Origin: SZUA-22 sp963751695
GTDB lineage: Bacteria; Bacteroidota; Ignavibacteria; Ignavibacteriales; Melioribacteraceae
Assembly (NCBI GenBank): GCA_963751695.1
Contig: CAVVVP010000002.1
Location: 434,001-498,000 of the forward strand
Direction: 5' to 3'
DNA length: 64,000 bases
Part shown: positions 9,114 to 18,173 of the stretch, piece by piece
Numbering within the stretch: position 1 is the first letter of the stretch
Layout: each line of letters begins with the position of its first letter
The notes under the pieces: model-generated
What the model saw: only the letters and a program-made list of their open reading frames with translations
Databases searched by the model: none
What the model was told of the DNA's origin: nothing
Made by a program: the position numbers and the translations under genes

Positions 9114-11879
9114 TCAAAACTCTATTGACAATCCTAATCTTACTTCACGCGGTGCTAAATAAAAATCAGGTCGATTGTAAACTTCACCAGAAGTGTGGAC
9201 ACCAGGAACCACAGAGGCAATTCTATCAGTTTCAAGAGCATCTGCTCTTCCAGCATCCAAAGTATAAGTTGCTCTTCCGGTAGAAGAATAAACCAGATTT
9301 TCATTAAGAGCATCAAATAGATTATAAACCTTAAGGAAAACTACGAGGCCTATATCACCAAGCTTGAATGTTTTTTCTGCAAGCATGTCAAATCTCAAAT
9401 ATTCTGGTCTTCTGTCACTATTTCGTGTAAGAATTATTTGCTTTTCGTACAGCAGCGGAGTATAGGGAAGTCCAGAAGCAAACCTTCCAATTAAAGCAAC
9501 ATTCCAATTACCTAGTTCTCCGATAGTGAATGTCCCGTTCAACTGATGAGTCTTATCCCAATCCAATGGAACCGGGATTTTTTCTGCTTGGTTTCCGGAA
9601 GAAAGATCCAAGAAAAATGCATCGGCATTTACATCATTTCCTTCAGATGCTTGGAACGTATAATCCAAAGTAAGTCCCCAGATATCATCCACAGTTCTTC
9701 TTTTCGAAAACGAGAAAATAATTCCTTGTATGTTTCCGTAATCTTTATTTACGTAAGTAAAATATGTTTGACTTCCACTCACTCTTATCTGCTGCGTTGC
9801 CAACAAGTCACGAACATCCTTATAATAACCGGTTAAATTAAATGCTACATTTTCTGCTAACTGTTGTTGAAGACCAAGTTCATAAGTAATTGTTCTTTCA
9901 GGGTTCAGATTAGCATTTCCATAAGTTGGAGATCCAACGCTATATTTAAAGTCTGGATTAGCGAACAAATATGTAAGGGGTGGAAGCTGGAAAAAATGGC
10001 CATATGAAAAATGAATAATTCCTCTATCCGTTATGGGGAACGAAACACCAAGTCTCGGACTGAATTGATGCTTAGGTTCAGCATCTGCAAGAAGTGAATT
10101 AGGATCAACGGTTGTTGGAAGACTAGGATCATTTGGTGTTGGATAAAATACATTTGTTGAATACTGAGAGTTTGCCGCAAAATAATCGTATCTCAAACCA
10201 ACATTTAATACAATACTTTCAAATTCCATTTTATCTTGTGCGTATGCAGAAATCTCCACGGGATTCTTGACATAATTGTTATTTAAATTTGAGCCAGCCG
10301 GTGCAATAGTCGCTGAACGATATCGAGAAGAGTCTCTTAGTATGGAGAAACTACTCATCGCAATATCATAAGTTCTTAATTGGGCTCCGAATTTCAGTTC
10401 ATGCTTTTTATTCAACTGGCTTGTCATATCAAACTTACCCCCAAAGATCTTAGTTCTTTGATAGAAATGAGATTGACCTCCGCTTTGGTAAGTACCCCCG
10501 GCACTAAAAGAAACTGGAGCCGGTCTGACTGTTGATTTATAATCAGGCTGATATCTTTGATCAGCAAAAAGATCATCTAGGCTTTGACCTGCAGTGTATT
10601 CAACAGGATTTCCACTTGCATCAATTAGTGGATAAAGATAACGCTTGTAATCATCTTCATTGTAAGAAGCTCTTACAGTGTAAAACGTCGAATTACTAAT
10701 TGCATGACGAACTTCAACCATTCCGAAGAATCCCCAACCATATCTGGTGTTATTCGCATCTGGATTGTATTTAAGCTGATGGTCGTAGGGTGTGTACTCA
10801 TTTTTTGAGTAAATTAAATCCAAGTTAATTTTAAATGTTGAAATCGGCCTAAAAGTTAACTTACCGGTTGTTGAAAAGGACCATCCTGCGTTCATTGGTA
10901 CAATTGCACTATCCCCTGTTGACAGAACAGTTATATCATTAGGATCAAGCGGATTTTTTAGAACGGAATCTGTTACATTGTGCTGGCGTATACCGTAAAG
11001 ATATCCCTTGTTGTCGTTATATCTACCTGACAAAAAGAAGGTAAGGTTCTTTGAAACAATTGGTCCAGATAAAGTTAGCTCTGTAACAATGTTATTCAAA
11101 GGATCAAAATCATCAATATTATAGAATGTTTCTGTATTACTGCTGATGTAATCACCTGTGTAAAAAGATGCAGTTCCATGAAGTTTTTCGGTTCCCTCCT
11201 TAGTAATGGTATTAACGATACCACTTAGCGCGTTCCCATATTCTGCATTAAATGTACCACTAACAACAGATAATTCTTGAATTGCGTTTGTTGCTATTGT
11301 AACTGTTCTTGAGTTATCGTACGGATTAGAGATCGACATGCCGTTTACTGTGTAGGCAGTTTCATTCGCTCTGCCACCTCTAATATGCAGTTCTCCGCCA
11401 GCACCTTGAGTAATACCAGCTTGGAGGGTTAATACTTGTGTAATGCTTTCAACTGGTAATGATTCAATAGTTTTTGCATCAACAGTTGTGTGCGATGATG
11501 TCAAGTCCCTCCTAATCATAGGGTTTCGTGCTTGAACAACTACAGTTTCTGTAGTTATTGACTCTGTGGACATTTCTATATCAAGACTTGTAGTGAAATC
11601 AGCCGATATCTGCACTTCTAGAAATGTCTGTTTCTGAAAACCAACACCAGAGACAACAACTGCGTAAGTACCGGGAGGAATATTATTGATGAGATATTCA
11701 CCATTGATATCTGATGCATCTCCCATTGTTGTTCCATCAATCAAAATATTTATACCAGGTAATATTTCACCATTTTCGGCATCAATAATTTTTCCTGTTA
11801 GCTTGCCAGTTGTACCAGCAAAAAGGTTAGATGAAATTGTAAATGTAAGAGCAGTTAAAAAGAGTAACCGTTTTATCAT
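9114..11879 (-). CDS. TonB-dependent receptor with carboxypeptidase-regulatory-like domain
   Basis: 921 residues; ATG 11879 is preceded by GAGGAGG. Signal peptide (residues 1-21), a carboxypeptidase-regulatory-like beta-sandwich at about 25-105 (GKLTGKIIDAENGEILPGINI... DINGEYLINNIPPGTY), a plug domain at about 115-235 (TLQAGITQGAGGELHIRGGR, EYGNALSGIVNT), and a C-terminal barrel ending in YLAPREVRLGLSIEF with terminal Phe. Such receptors import large substrates across the outer membrane with TonB energy. No SusD-like partner is adjacent, so a classical glycan Sus system is not supported; the partner may be the large secreted protein downstream. Substrate unknown. First gene of the probable operon running to dacB. 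Confidence 0.9.
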   Translation of the reverse strand: MIKRLLFLTALTFTISSNLFAGTTGKLTGKIIDAENGEILPGINILIDGTTMGDASDINGEYLINNIPPGTYAVVVSGVGFQKQTFLEVQISADFTTSLDIEMSTESITTETVVVQARNPMIRRDLTSSHTTVDAKTIESLPVESITQVLTLQAGITQGAGGELHIRGGRANETAYTVNGMSISNPYDNSRTVTIATNAIQELSVVSGTFNAEYGNALSGIVNTITKEGTEKLHGTASFYTGDYISSNTETFYNIDDFDPLNNIVTELTLSGPIVSKNLTFFLSGRYNDNKGYLYGIRQHNVTDSVLKNPLDPNDITVLSTGDSAIVPMNAGWSFSTTGKLTFRPISTFKINLDLIYSKNEYTPYDHQLKYNPDANNTRYGWGFFGMVEVRHAISNSTFYTVRASYNEDDYKRYLYPLIDASGNPVEYTAGQSLDDLFADQRYQPDYKSTVRPAPVSFSAGGTYQSGGQSHFYQRTKIFGGKFDMTSQLNKKHELKFGAQLRTYDIAMSSFSILRDSSRYRSATIAPAGSNLNNNYVKNPVEISAYAQDKMEFESIVLNVGLRYDYFAANSQYSTNVFYPTPNDPSLPTTVDPNSLLADAEPKHQFSPRLGVSFPITDRGIIHFSYGHFFQLPPLTYLFANPDFKYSVGSPTYGNANLNPERTITYELGLQQQLAENVAFNLTGYYKDVRDLLATQQIRVSGSQTYFTYVNKDYGNIQGIIFSFSKRRTVDDIWGLTLDYTFQASEGNDVNADAFFLDLSSGNQAEKIPVPLDWDKTHQLNGTFTIGELGNWNVALIGRFASGLPYTPLLYEKQIILTRNSDRRPEYLRFDMLAEKTFKLGDIGLVVFLKVYNLFDALNENLVYSSTGRATYTLDAGRADALETDRIASVVPGVHTSGEVYNRPDFYLAPREVRLGLSIEF

Positions 11880-11894
11880 ACAGCCTCCTCATTA

Positions 11895-11913
11895 TACTGT
11901 AGTTTAAACAGTA
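11895..11913. promoter_or_regulatory. Inverted repeat in the leader of the TonB-receptor operon
   Basis: TACTGT and ACAGTA arms (6 bp) around a 7-base AT spacer, centred about 25 bases upstream of the receptor ATG, just before its Shine-Dalgarno. It could be a repressor operator or a small RNA hairpin affecting the ribosome site. Only the symmetry is seen; no known regulator motif is recognised. Confidence 0.35.
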
Positions 11914-12106
11914 GACGAGAAAATAAATTTTTTGAATTTAAGAATTGAAATGTTGAAGTAAAATTTTTCAGCATATATTTACATGTAATAGTCGGTGAAA
12001 ATAAATTATACTAATAAATCTAATGATTGTTAACATAATACTATTAGCACCAAAATGTCAATTTTTTAGTATTATTCACTTGTATTTTTATTCATTTGGA
12101 GTGAAT

Positions 12107-12658
12107 GTGAGTATAGAAATTAAATTTTTGGAAGGAAGTAGAATATATCTGCGACCATTTGATGAACAAAAGGATATTGAATTATTTCAACAAGGTAAAA
12201 ATCTCCCAGAAGTTAGAGAAACTCTGTTTCTTTTCAATCCTATGACGAGACAAGAAACATTACATGAAGCCGAATTGTGGAGAAAAAGCAAAGAAAATAT
12301 CCTTTTCACAATTTGCGAAAACGAAACCTCTGAGCCCCTTGGAGAGACCGGATTATTTAGAATAGATCATGTTAGCAGAGCAGCAATATTATATTTAGCT
12401 ATTTATAATCCTGACTGCTGGTCAAAAGGATTTGGTACTGAAGCAACCAAGTTGGTTCTTAAGTACTCATTTGATATTCTAAATCTTAACCGAGTTCAAC
12501 TTCATGTAGCTTCTAATAATTTAGGAGGTGTAAAAGCTTACGAAAAATGTGGCTTTAAGATTGAGGGGACACTAAGAGAAGCTATGTATCATAATAATGA
12601 GTATGTTGACTTCTTTGTAATGGGGATATTGAGAAAGGAATATTATGATAGTAAATAG
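12107..12658 (+). CDS. GNAT family N-acetyltransferase (RimJ/RimL-like)
   Basis: 183 residues from GTG 12107 with GGAG 5 bases upstream. An in-frame ATG at 12023 would add a hydrophobic, unrelated 28-residue leader without a ribosome site. The protein begins EGSRIYLRPFDEQKD as in RimJ/RimL-type acetyltransferases. The acetyl-CoA loop region reads CWSKGFGTEATKLVL, followed by NRVQLHVASNNLGGVKAYEKCGF, the usual motif A-B order. It probably acetylates an amine (protein N-terminus, amino acid or antibiotic); the acceptor cannot be told. It stands alone on the plus strand between two minus-strand units. Confidence 0.85.
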   Translation: MSIEIKFLEGSRIYLRPFDEQKDIELFQQGKNLPEVRETLFLFNPMTRQETLHEAELWRKSKENILFTICENETSEPLGETGLFRIDHVSRAAILYLAIYNPDCWSKGFGTEATKLVLKYSFDILNLNRVQLHVASNNLGGVKAYEKCGFKIEGTLREAMYHNNEYVDFFVMGILRKEYYDSK

Positions 12659-12736
12659 TTGTTTTTAATGGAGTTATGCATTTATAATTTTAAAGATAGA
12701 GGGAGGATTCCCAGAATTTAATTTTAAATTCTACCC

Positions 12737-12766
12737 AAAAAAAACCCAACCTTTTTCAAAGTTGGG
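12737..12766 (-). terminator. Rho-independent terminator of the FG-GAP protein gene
   Basis: On the minus strand CCCAAC ... GTTGGG (12761-12766 with 12745-12750, plus three inner T-A pairs) is followed by eight T residues (A8 on the plus strand at 12737-12744). It lies 29 bases past the stop of the minus-strand gene ending at 12795. Confidence 0.85.
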
Positions 12767-12794
12767 CTTCTAATTTTATAGATCTACTTCTGAA

Positions 12795-14642
12795 TTATTT
12801 TAGAAGTGTCATCTTAACAGATTTTTTGAAGTTGCCATATTTAAGAGTATAGATATAATTTCCGCTCGCAACTTTATGTCCAAAGTTATTTGTTCCATCC
12901 CAAGTTGCTTCATAACTTCCACTTGCTAACTCTTGACCAGCAAGCAAGGTTTTAACTTCTCTACCGAGCATATCATACACAATAAGAGAAATCTCTTTGC
13001 TAACTGGAAGTGAGAAACGAATGTTTGTAGTTGGATTAAATGGATTAGGATAGTTTTGCTCCAACACATAATCGTTTGGTGAAATAACTTTCATATCAAG
13101 CTGTTTTACACCTGTCGCATTAGCTTCAAGAACTCTTACATTAATTGCATTCGTATTAAATTCCATATAAGCAGAAGCAGAATCAATTACAAAAACGCTG
13201 TCTTCCCAAACATAAAAAGTATATTCTAATGAATCTGGCACTGTTTGATAACCTAGAACGACATTTTCTTTACCGTTTCCTGTAAGGTCTCCTGTAGCAG
13301 TTTTAGCAATGAAATATTGAGTTGCAACGAACAAAGTATCTATCCAAGCAACACCTGAAGAATCATAATGATCGTAACCTCCTGGAAGTGTACTAAATAT
13401 ATCAATTTTCTCAGCTGTATAGTTATCACCGTCCATAATGGAACCTGAACCATTATATTCTAAAGCTGTTAGGATTGTTCCGGGAACACCTCCAAGTAAA
13501 AGTTCAGGAGTACCATTCTCATTCAAATCTGCTACACCATTACCCCAGTATTCTGCAGATTCCAGACCAATCTCAGTCCAAGCACTATCTTTCAATATTG
13601 TAAATTGGTCTTGCGAATTCCAAACTTCAACACCAGCAGCTTCGGCTCCCCCGACATCTACTAGAGTAGCTGTATAATTATAACTACTTCCGCCACCAAC
13701 CCAATTTGAACCAAATATTTCTTCATTTCCATCACCATCAACATCAACTGCATGAACACCCATAAATGAAACGCCATCTTCATTAATATTTTTCATATAT
13801 TCAAAATAGATTGGACCTGAGACACCACCATCCGAATTAGTTCCTGAAGGATAGGTATATGCATTTGGTCCGGTAGGTTCAATTGACCAAAATGCATTAA
13901 AATTCCAATAATGATTTACAATTTCCTTTACTCCGTCACCATCATAATCTACAGGTAGAGATTGCCACCAAGAGCCACCAGATTGTGCTTCGGAATCTAA
14001 TCCAGCTTCAATTATCCAAGATGCAAACCCAGGAGCATTACCATTAATACTGAGGATATAAACTTTTTGATCACGATTTGCCATAATTAATTCGTCTACA
14101 CCGTCACCATCAAAGTCGTAAACCCAACCTTGTTCTCTGTTTGTTCTAAAATTACCAGCTCCTTGTGCTGCAAATAAATCAGCAGGAAAATCAATAATTG
14201 GTTGTGTCCCAAATGAATTGTCAGCACCATCCCATTCCCAGACTTGAATCTCTCCATCTGCTCCATCAGTGTTTACAGAAAAAATAATTTCTTTATTTCC
14301 ATCACCGTCTAAATCGCCTGATCGGACCCAACGAGGTGTTGATCCACTTTCTTGCCCTTCTCGAACAGGTGATGACCACACTAATTCAAGAATGCCTTCA
14401 TTATATTCTAGGACGTGAACTCTTCCACCAAGTGAATAGTCTGTAGCTAAAATTTCATTCTTACCATCTTGATCAAGGTCACCGGCAATGTGTATTGTTC
14501 TTACATGATTCACATTTTGTTCCCACGCGCGGTTACTGTCAGCGGGGTCAATGCTAGAAGTATTGAAGTTCGCAATTTCTTCAACTTGTGCAAAGAGTGC
14601 TACTGAACTTAAAACTAAAATGATTGTAACTAATTTTCTCAT
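12795..14642 (-). CDS. Secreted FG-GAP/VCBS repeat protein with T9SS type A sorting domain
   Basis: 615 residues; ATG 14642 follows GGAGG by 7 bases. Signal peptide MRKLVTIILVLSSVALFAQ. Seven calcium-binding-type loops spaced along residues 55-465 (DLDQDGKNE, DLDGDGNKE, DFDGDGVDE, DYDGDGVKE, DVDGDGNEE, DLNENGTPE, DLTGNGKEN) suggest an integrin-like seven-bladed beta-propeller. The C-terminus (NYPNPFNPTTNIRFSLP, YDMLGREVKTLL, final KMTLLK) is a T9SS sorting domain, so it should be exported across the outer membrane and attached or released. It is a paralog in architecture of the gene at 58884-60590. Its binding partner is unknown. Confidence 0.88.
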   Translation of the reverse strand: MRKLVTIILVLSSVALFAQVEEIANFNTSSIDPADSNRAWEQNVNHVRTIHIAGDLDQDGKNEILATDYSLGGRVHVLEYNEGILELVWSSPVREGQESGSTPRWVRSGDLDGDGNKEIIFSVNTDGADGEIQVWEWDGADNSFGTQPIIDFPADLFAAQGAGNFRTNREQGWVYDFDGDGVDELIMANRDQKVYILSINGNAPGFASWIIEAGLDSEAQSGGSWWQSLPVDYDGDGVKEIVNHYWNFNAFWSIEPTGPNAYTYPSGTNSDGGVSGPIYFEYMKNINEDGVSFMGVHAVDVDGDGNEEIFGSNWVGGGSSYNYTATLVDVGGAEAAGVEVWNSQDQFTILKDSAWTEIGLESAEYWGNGVADLNENGTPELLLGGVPGTILTALEYNGSGSIMDGDNYTAEKIDIFSTLPGGYDHYDSSGVAWIDTLFVATQYFIAKTATGDLTGNGKENVVLGYQTVPDSLEYTFYVWEDSVFVIDSASAYMEFNTNAINVRVLEANATGVKQLDMKVISPNDYVLEQNYPNPFNPTTNIRFSLPVSKEISLIVYDMLGREVKTLLAGQELASGSYEATWDGTNNFGHKVASGNYIYTLKYGNFKKSVKMTLLK

Positions 14643-14778
14643 ACTTACCTCCGTAATAAGTTTTTATGAATTAAGTTAATTATTATGTCGTAATATAAAG
14701 AATATCTCAGAATTTAGAAATAAATAAGATTTCTCATATTATTTGTTTAAATAAATATTTAGTAATTATGAATTGATA

Positions 14779-14844
14779 AAGGCTGTATCAATTTCAAAGT
14801 ATTGACCCAAGTTACCACAACAAGGTGAAATTTGATACAGCCTT
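14779..14844. repeat. Inverted repeat between ftsZ and the FG-GAP gene
   Basis: AAGGCTGTATCA at 14779-14790 pairs perfectly with TGATACAGCCTT at 14833-14844 (12 bp, extendable by AATTTC with one bulge) around a loop of about 42 bases. It lies 35 bases past the ftsZ stop. No clear T-run follows on either strand, so it is a poor canonical terminator; it may stabilise the dcw transcript end. Confidence 0.5.
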
Positions 14845-14879
14845 AAAAAAGACTCGATTCAAAAGTTTATTTGTAAGAA

Positions 14880-16127
14880 CTAGTCCATCATCATTCTTAA
14901 GAAAGATGAACTGTCATCATCTTCATAGTCATCATTCTTGGCCGGTTTATCATCTTTAAAGTCGAATCCAGATTGAGTTACCGGCTCCTCCTCTTCTGAT
15001 TTATTTGCACTTTGGATTCTCATAAATGTTGGAACTTCAAGATCAGCACTTTCATCAACTTCAAATTTGCCAAATGAAAAACCACTAGCTACCTTTTCTT
15101 CAACTTGCTCTTCTTGGGTTTCTTCAACCATACTTGTTAAGGTAGATTTTTTAACTCCTGGCGCAGTATTGAATCCTGTTGCAATTACGGTATATGATAC
15201 GTATTCGTTCATTTCCTCTTTCTGAACGAGACCAAATATTATGTTTGCTTCTTCACCAGCCGCATCATATATAATTTGATTACCTTCATTGATCTCTTTC
15301 ATTGTTAAACTGGATGAAGCTGTTACATTTAGAAGAATGTTTTTTGCACCTTTTATACTCACACCTTCAAGAAGAGGTGAAGATATTGCTTTTTGCGCAG
15401 CTTCTTCTGCTCTGGTTTCACCGCTTGAAATACCGCATCCCATCAGTGCTTCGCCACTTTGATTCATAACTGAGCGAACATCTGCAAAGTCAACGTTTAT
15501 GATTCCGGAAACAGTAATTATTTCAGCAATTCCGCGTGTTGCTTCGTGCAGTACTTCATTTGGTTTATCGAACGCCTTAAACGCTCCTGCAGAATCATCT
15601 AGAATATTTAAAATTCTTTCATTTGGAATAACAATTAGACTGTCAACATACTGCCTAAGTTCATTAATACCTTCTTCGGCGTTAAGCATTCTCTTTTTTC
15701 CTTCCCATCTGAATGGTTTGGTAACAATTCCAATTACTAATGCCCCAAGACTCTTTGCAATAGATGCAACAATTGGTGCACCACCCGTACCGGTTCCTCC
15801 CCCCATACCTGCTGTTACAAATACCATATCACTGGAGTCAAGAATTTTTGTTATCTTTTCTCTATCTTCTTCAATAGCTTTTCTACCGACATTTGGATCA
15901 GCTCCGGCACCAAGTCCCTTTGTTAAATTGGCACCAATTTGAATATTGTGGTGTGCACTACTAGTTTCCAATACTTGTGCATCTGTATTAATAGCAACAT
16001 ACTCAACTCCCGAAAGACCTCTTTTTATCATACTTTCTAGAGCGTTGCAGCCGCCGCCTCCGATACCAATTACTTTCAGTTTGGCTGACAATTCAGGTTC
16101 TTGGTCGAGTGTGGCAAATTTAGGCAT
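14880..16127 (-). CDS. ftsZ: Cell division protein FtsZ
   Basis: 415 residues. Tubulin-like GTPase forming the Z ring. GTP-binding GIGGGGCNAL at 21-30 and the tubulin signature GGGTGTG at 109-115 are intact, as is the T7 synergy loop region (NVDFADVRSVM). A long acidic linker follows the core. The tail carries the usual C-terminal peptide-like motif LEVPTFMRIQ at about 363-372, then about 45 further acidic residues ending SSSFLRMMMD, a second FLR-type motif. It is the last gene of the dcw cluster, 23 bases after ftsA. The start is preceded by AAGGAGG. Confidence 0.98.
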   Translation of the reverse strand: MPKFATLDQEPELSAKLKVIGIGGGGCNALESMIKRGLSGVEYVAINTDAQVLETSSAHHNIQIGANLTKGLGAGADPNVGRKAIEEDREKITKILDSSDMVFVTAGMGGGTGTGGAPIVASIAKSLGALVIGIVTKPFRWEGKKRMLNAEEGINELRQYVDSLIVIPNERILNILDDSAGAFKAFDKPNEVLHEATRGIAEIITVSGIINVDFADVRSVMNQSGEALMGCGISSGETRAEEAAQKAISSPLLEGVSIKGAKNILLNVTASSSLTMKEINEGNQIIYDAAGEEANIIFGLVQKEEMNEYVSYTVIATGFNTAPGVKKSTLTSMVEETQEEQVEEKVASGFSFGKFEVDESADLEVPTFMRIQSANKSEEEEPVTQSGFDFKDDKPAKNDDYEDDDSSSFLRMMMD

Positions 16128-16150
16128 AATACCTCCTTGTTGTGGTTAAT

Positions 16151-17395
16151 TTATAATTCATCAAAAAATTCTACGATCTTTTTAAATACTCCTGCAATAT
16201 TGAACGAACCTTGCTTTTTCTTAACATCTAATCCTTTCCATGTATCGCTGGATCGTGTACCCGGTATCCCTTTGATCAGGCCAGATACTGTTGCAAATTC
16301 TGGACTTCCTATTTCGTTTGAGAGACCTTCATCTAATTCTAAAGGAACTCCTATTCTACAGGGCAATCCAAGTACTCCTTCCGCAAGATCTGTACATCCT
16401 CGCAGTAATGAACCCCCTCCTGTCAATACAACTCCCGCTTTTATCTTACCTTTCAAACCAGATTGGCGAAGTTCATTATCAATGAGTGCAAATAGTTCTT
16501 TCATTCTGACACTAATAATCTGAGTAAGTAACGTAACAGGAACTTTTACGTTTCCTCTTGCACCTACTCCCTTTATATATATGTTTTCATCTTTTATTAT
16601 TGCTTCCTGAAGCGCATAGCCAAACTCTTTCTTAATTTGTTCTGCGTCTGAACTAACGATTCCAAGAGATTCACGAATGTCATTTGTTACTTGATTACCG
16701 GCGATTCCGAAAACTTTTGTGTGTTTAATACTTTTATCGTGGAAGATTGCAACATCAGTTGTACCGCCTCCGATATCTATAAGAACTACTCCAAGATCTT
16801 TTTCATTTTCTTCAAGTACAGAAACACTTGAAGCTATTGGTTGCAGGATGTAATCATTTACAACAAATCCGGATTTTTCAACCGATCGTTTAATATTTTG
16901 TATTGCTGGAACTGACGCTAGTACTACATGATTTACTGCTTCTAGTCTTGACCCGCACATTCCAATGGGGTTTTCAATTCCACCTTGATGATCAACAAAA
17001 AACTCTTCTGGAATTATGTGAAGAATTTGGCGGTCAACAGGTATCTTAATTGTACGTACATCGGCTTTTAATCTATCAAGATCAGCTTGAGAAATCTCAT
17101 GATCTGGATTGCTAATTGTTACATAATTTCTATGACGAAGACTAGTAATATGTTCACCGGCAACACCAACATTTAATTCTTTGATCTGAATTCCAGCTCT
17201 GTTTGTGGCAATTTCCATTGCTTCACTAATAGCATTACTTGTTTTAGCAATATTAGCTACTAAACCTTTATTTAAACCGTCAGAAGGAGCAACACCAAAA
17301 CCTAGTACTTTGATTGAAGATTCCATTTGTTCTGCAATCACTGCACAGACTTTTGTTGTTCCAAGATCTAAGCCGGCAATTATATTCTGTTTCAT
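16151..17395 (-). CDS. ftsA: Cell division protein FtsA
   Basis: 414 residues. Actin-like ATPase that tethers FtsZ filaments to the membrane. Phosphate-1 motif GLDLGTTKVCAV near residue 8, phosphate-2 IDIGGGTTDVAIF at about 206, adenosine motif VVLTGGGSLLRG at about 332. The last residues (GVFKKIVEFFDEL) form an amphipathic membrane-targeting helix. Its start overlaps the ftsQ stop by 4 bases (ATGA), indicating translational coupling. Confidence 0.97.
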   Translation of the reverse strand: MKQNIIAGLDLGTTKVCAVIAEQMESSIKVLGFGVAPSDGLNKGLVANIAKTSNAISEAMEIATNRAGIQIKELNVGVAGEHITSLRHRNYVTISNPDHEISQADLDRLKADVRTIKIPVDRQILHIIPEEFFVDHQGGIENPIGMCGSRLEAVNHVVLASVPAIQNIKRSVEKSGFVVNDYILQPIASSVSVLEENEKDLGVVLIDIGGGTTDVAIFHDKSIKHTKVFGIAGNQVTNDIRESLGIVSSDAEQIKKEFGYALQEAIIKDENIYIKGVGARGNVKVPVTLLTQIISVRMKELFALIDNELRQSGLKGKIKAGVVLTGGGSLLRGCTDLAEGVLGLPCRIGVPLELDEGLSNEIGSPEFATVSGLIKGIPGTRSSDTWKGLDVKKKQGSFNIAGVFKKIVEFFDEL

Positions 17396-18171
17396 GAATT
17401 TGTTCCTCTTTCGTCGTTATTATCAATTGACCTTCCCAAATATATTTGTTGAGAATATCGAAGATCAATATATTCAAGCCCATCAGCCAAGAATTCCCCA
17501 TCGAGACTTTGGATAAGTTGTTCTAAGTACATGACCTTGTCAATTTCGTTATCACGTCCAATAACGATTGGAAAATTGAATTTAGAAAACTGAATAACAA
17601 TATCTCTTCCATTTCTCATATCAATTTCTGATAGATTATCATACAAATCTGGGCTGATAAGCTTGAGTGTAGAGATAATTTTCAAACCAGTTGTTATATC
17701 TTCATTTGAAATTACACTTTGAAACTCACTTAAACTGTCTGCCTCAAGAGGATTCGTGATTATCGGGTAATCAATCATCTCTGAGAATGGTAACTTTGGA
17801 ATTTTGATGTTATTCTCAGTCACTAACCACTCTCCCGATGCAAGCATTAATAGTGACTCAAAATTTTTCTCTTTGATCGTAAGTGTCAAAGTATTTTCAT
17901 TAACTATAGCATCTACCTGTCGGATATAGGGATGTTTTTCTAACCGGTCCTTCACCAGTGCAGGTGTGAGGTTTTCATAATCAGACTCGTCAAGAAGCTT
18001 AGCATATCTGTAATATTCATCAGTCGGCAAATGGATGTTTCCATCAAGTTCGATGAAGTTGATATTATTCTGCTCTCTATCATCCAATGAAATCGATGTT
18101 ACAACAAGCACACCGACTATGAAAAGAAGAAAAATTATACTCGATATTTTTATTTTATCATAAATTTGCAT
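17392..18171 (-). CDS. ftsQ: Cell division protein FtsQ/DivIB
   Basis: 259 residues: a short cytoplasmic N-terminus, one membrane segment (about 11-28, SIIFLLFIVGVLVVTSISL), then a POTRA-like domain (FIELDGNIHLPTDEYYRYAKL... VKDRLEKHPYIRQVDAIV) and a beta-rich region. The sequence is divergent, as FtsQ usually is, but topology and position between murC and ftsA are standard. FtsQ bridges early and late division proteins in the periplasm. It starts 2 bases after murC. Confidence 0.92.
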   Translation of the reverse strand: MQIYDKIKISSIIFLLFIVGVLVVTSISLDDREQNNINFIELDGNIHLPTDEYYRYAKLLDESDYENLTPALVKDRLEKHPYIRQVDAIVNENTLTLTIKEKNFESLLMLASGEWLVTENNIKIPKLPFSEMIDYPIITNPLEADSLSEFQSVISNEDITTGLKIISTLKLISPDLYDNLSEIDMRNGRDIVIQFSKFNFPIVIGRDNEIDKVMYLEQLIQSLDGEFLADGLEYIDLRYSQQIYLGRSIDNNDERGTNS

Positions 18172-18173
18172 CT

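Noticed and set aside
12023..12106. ATG start 28 codons upstream of the GNAT gene
   Set aside because: Hydrophobic unrelated leader without ribosome site; GTG 12107 has GGAG at good spacing.
15499..15942. A 147-codon plus-strand frame inside ftsZ
   Set aside because: Antisense shadow of the conserved FtsZ core; Pro/Ser-rich low-complexity translation.
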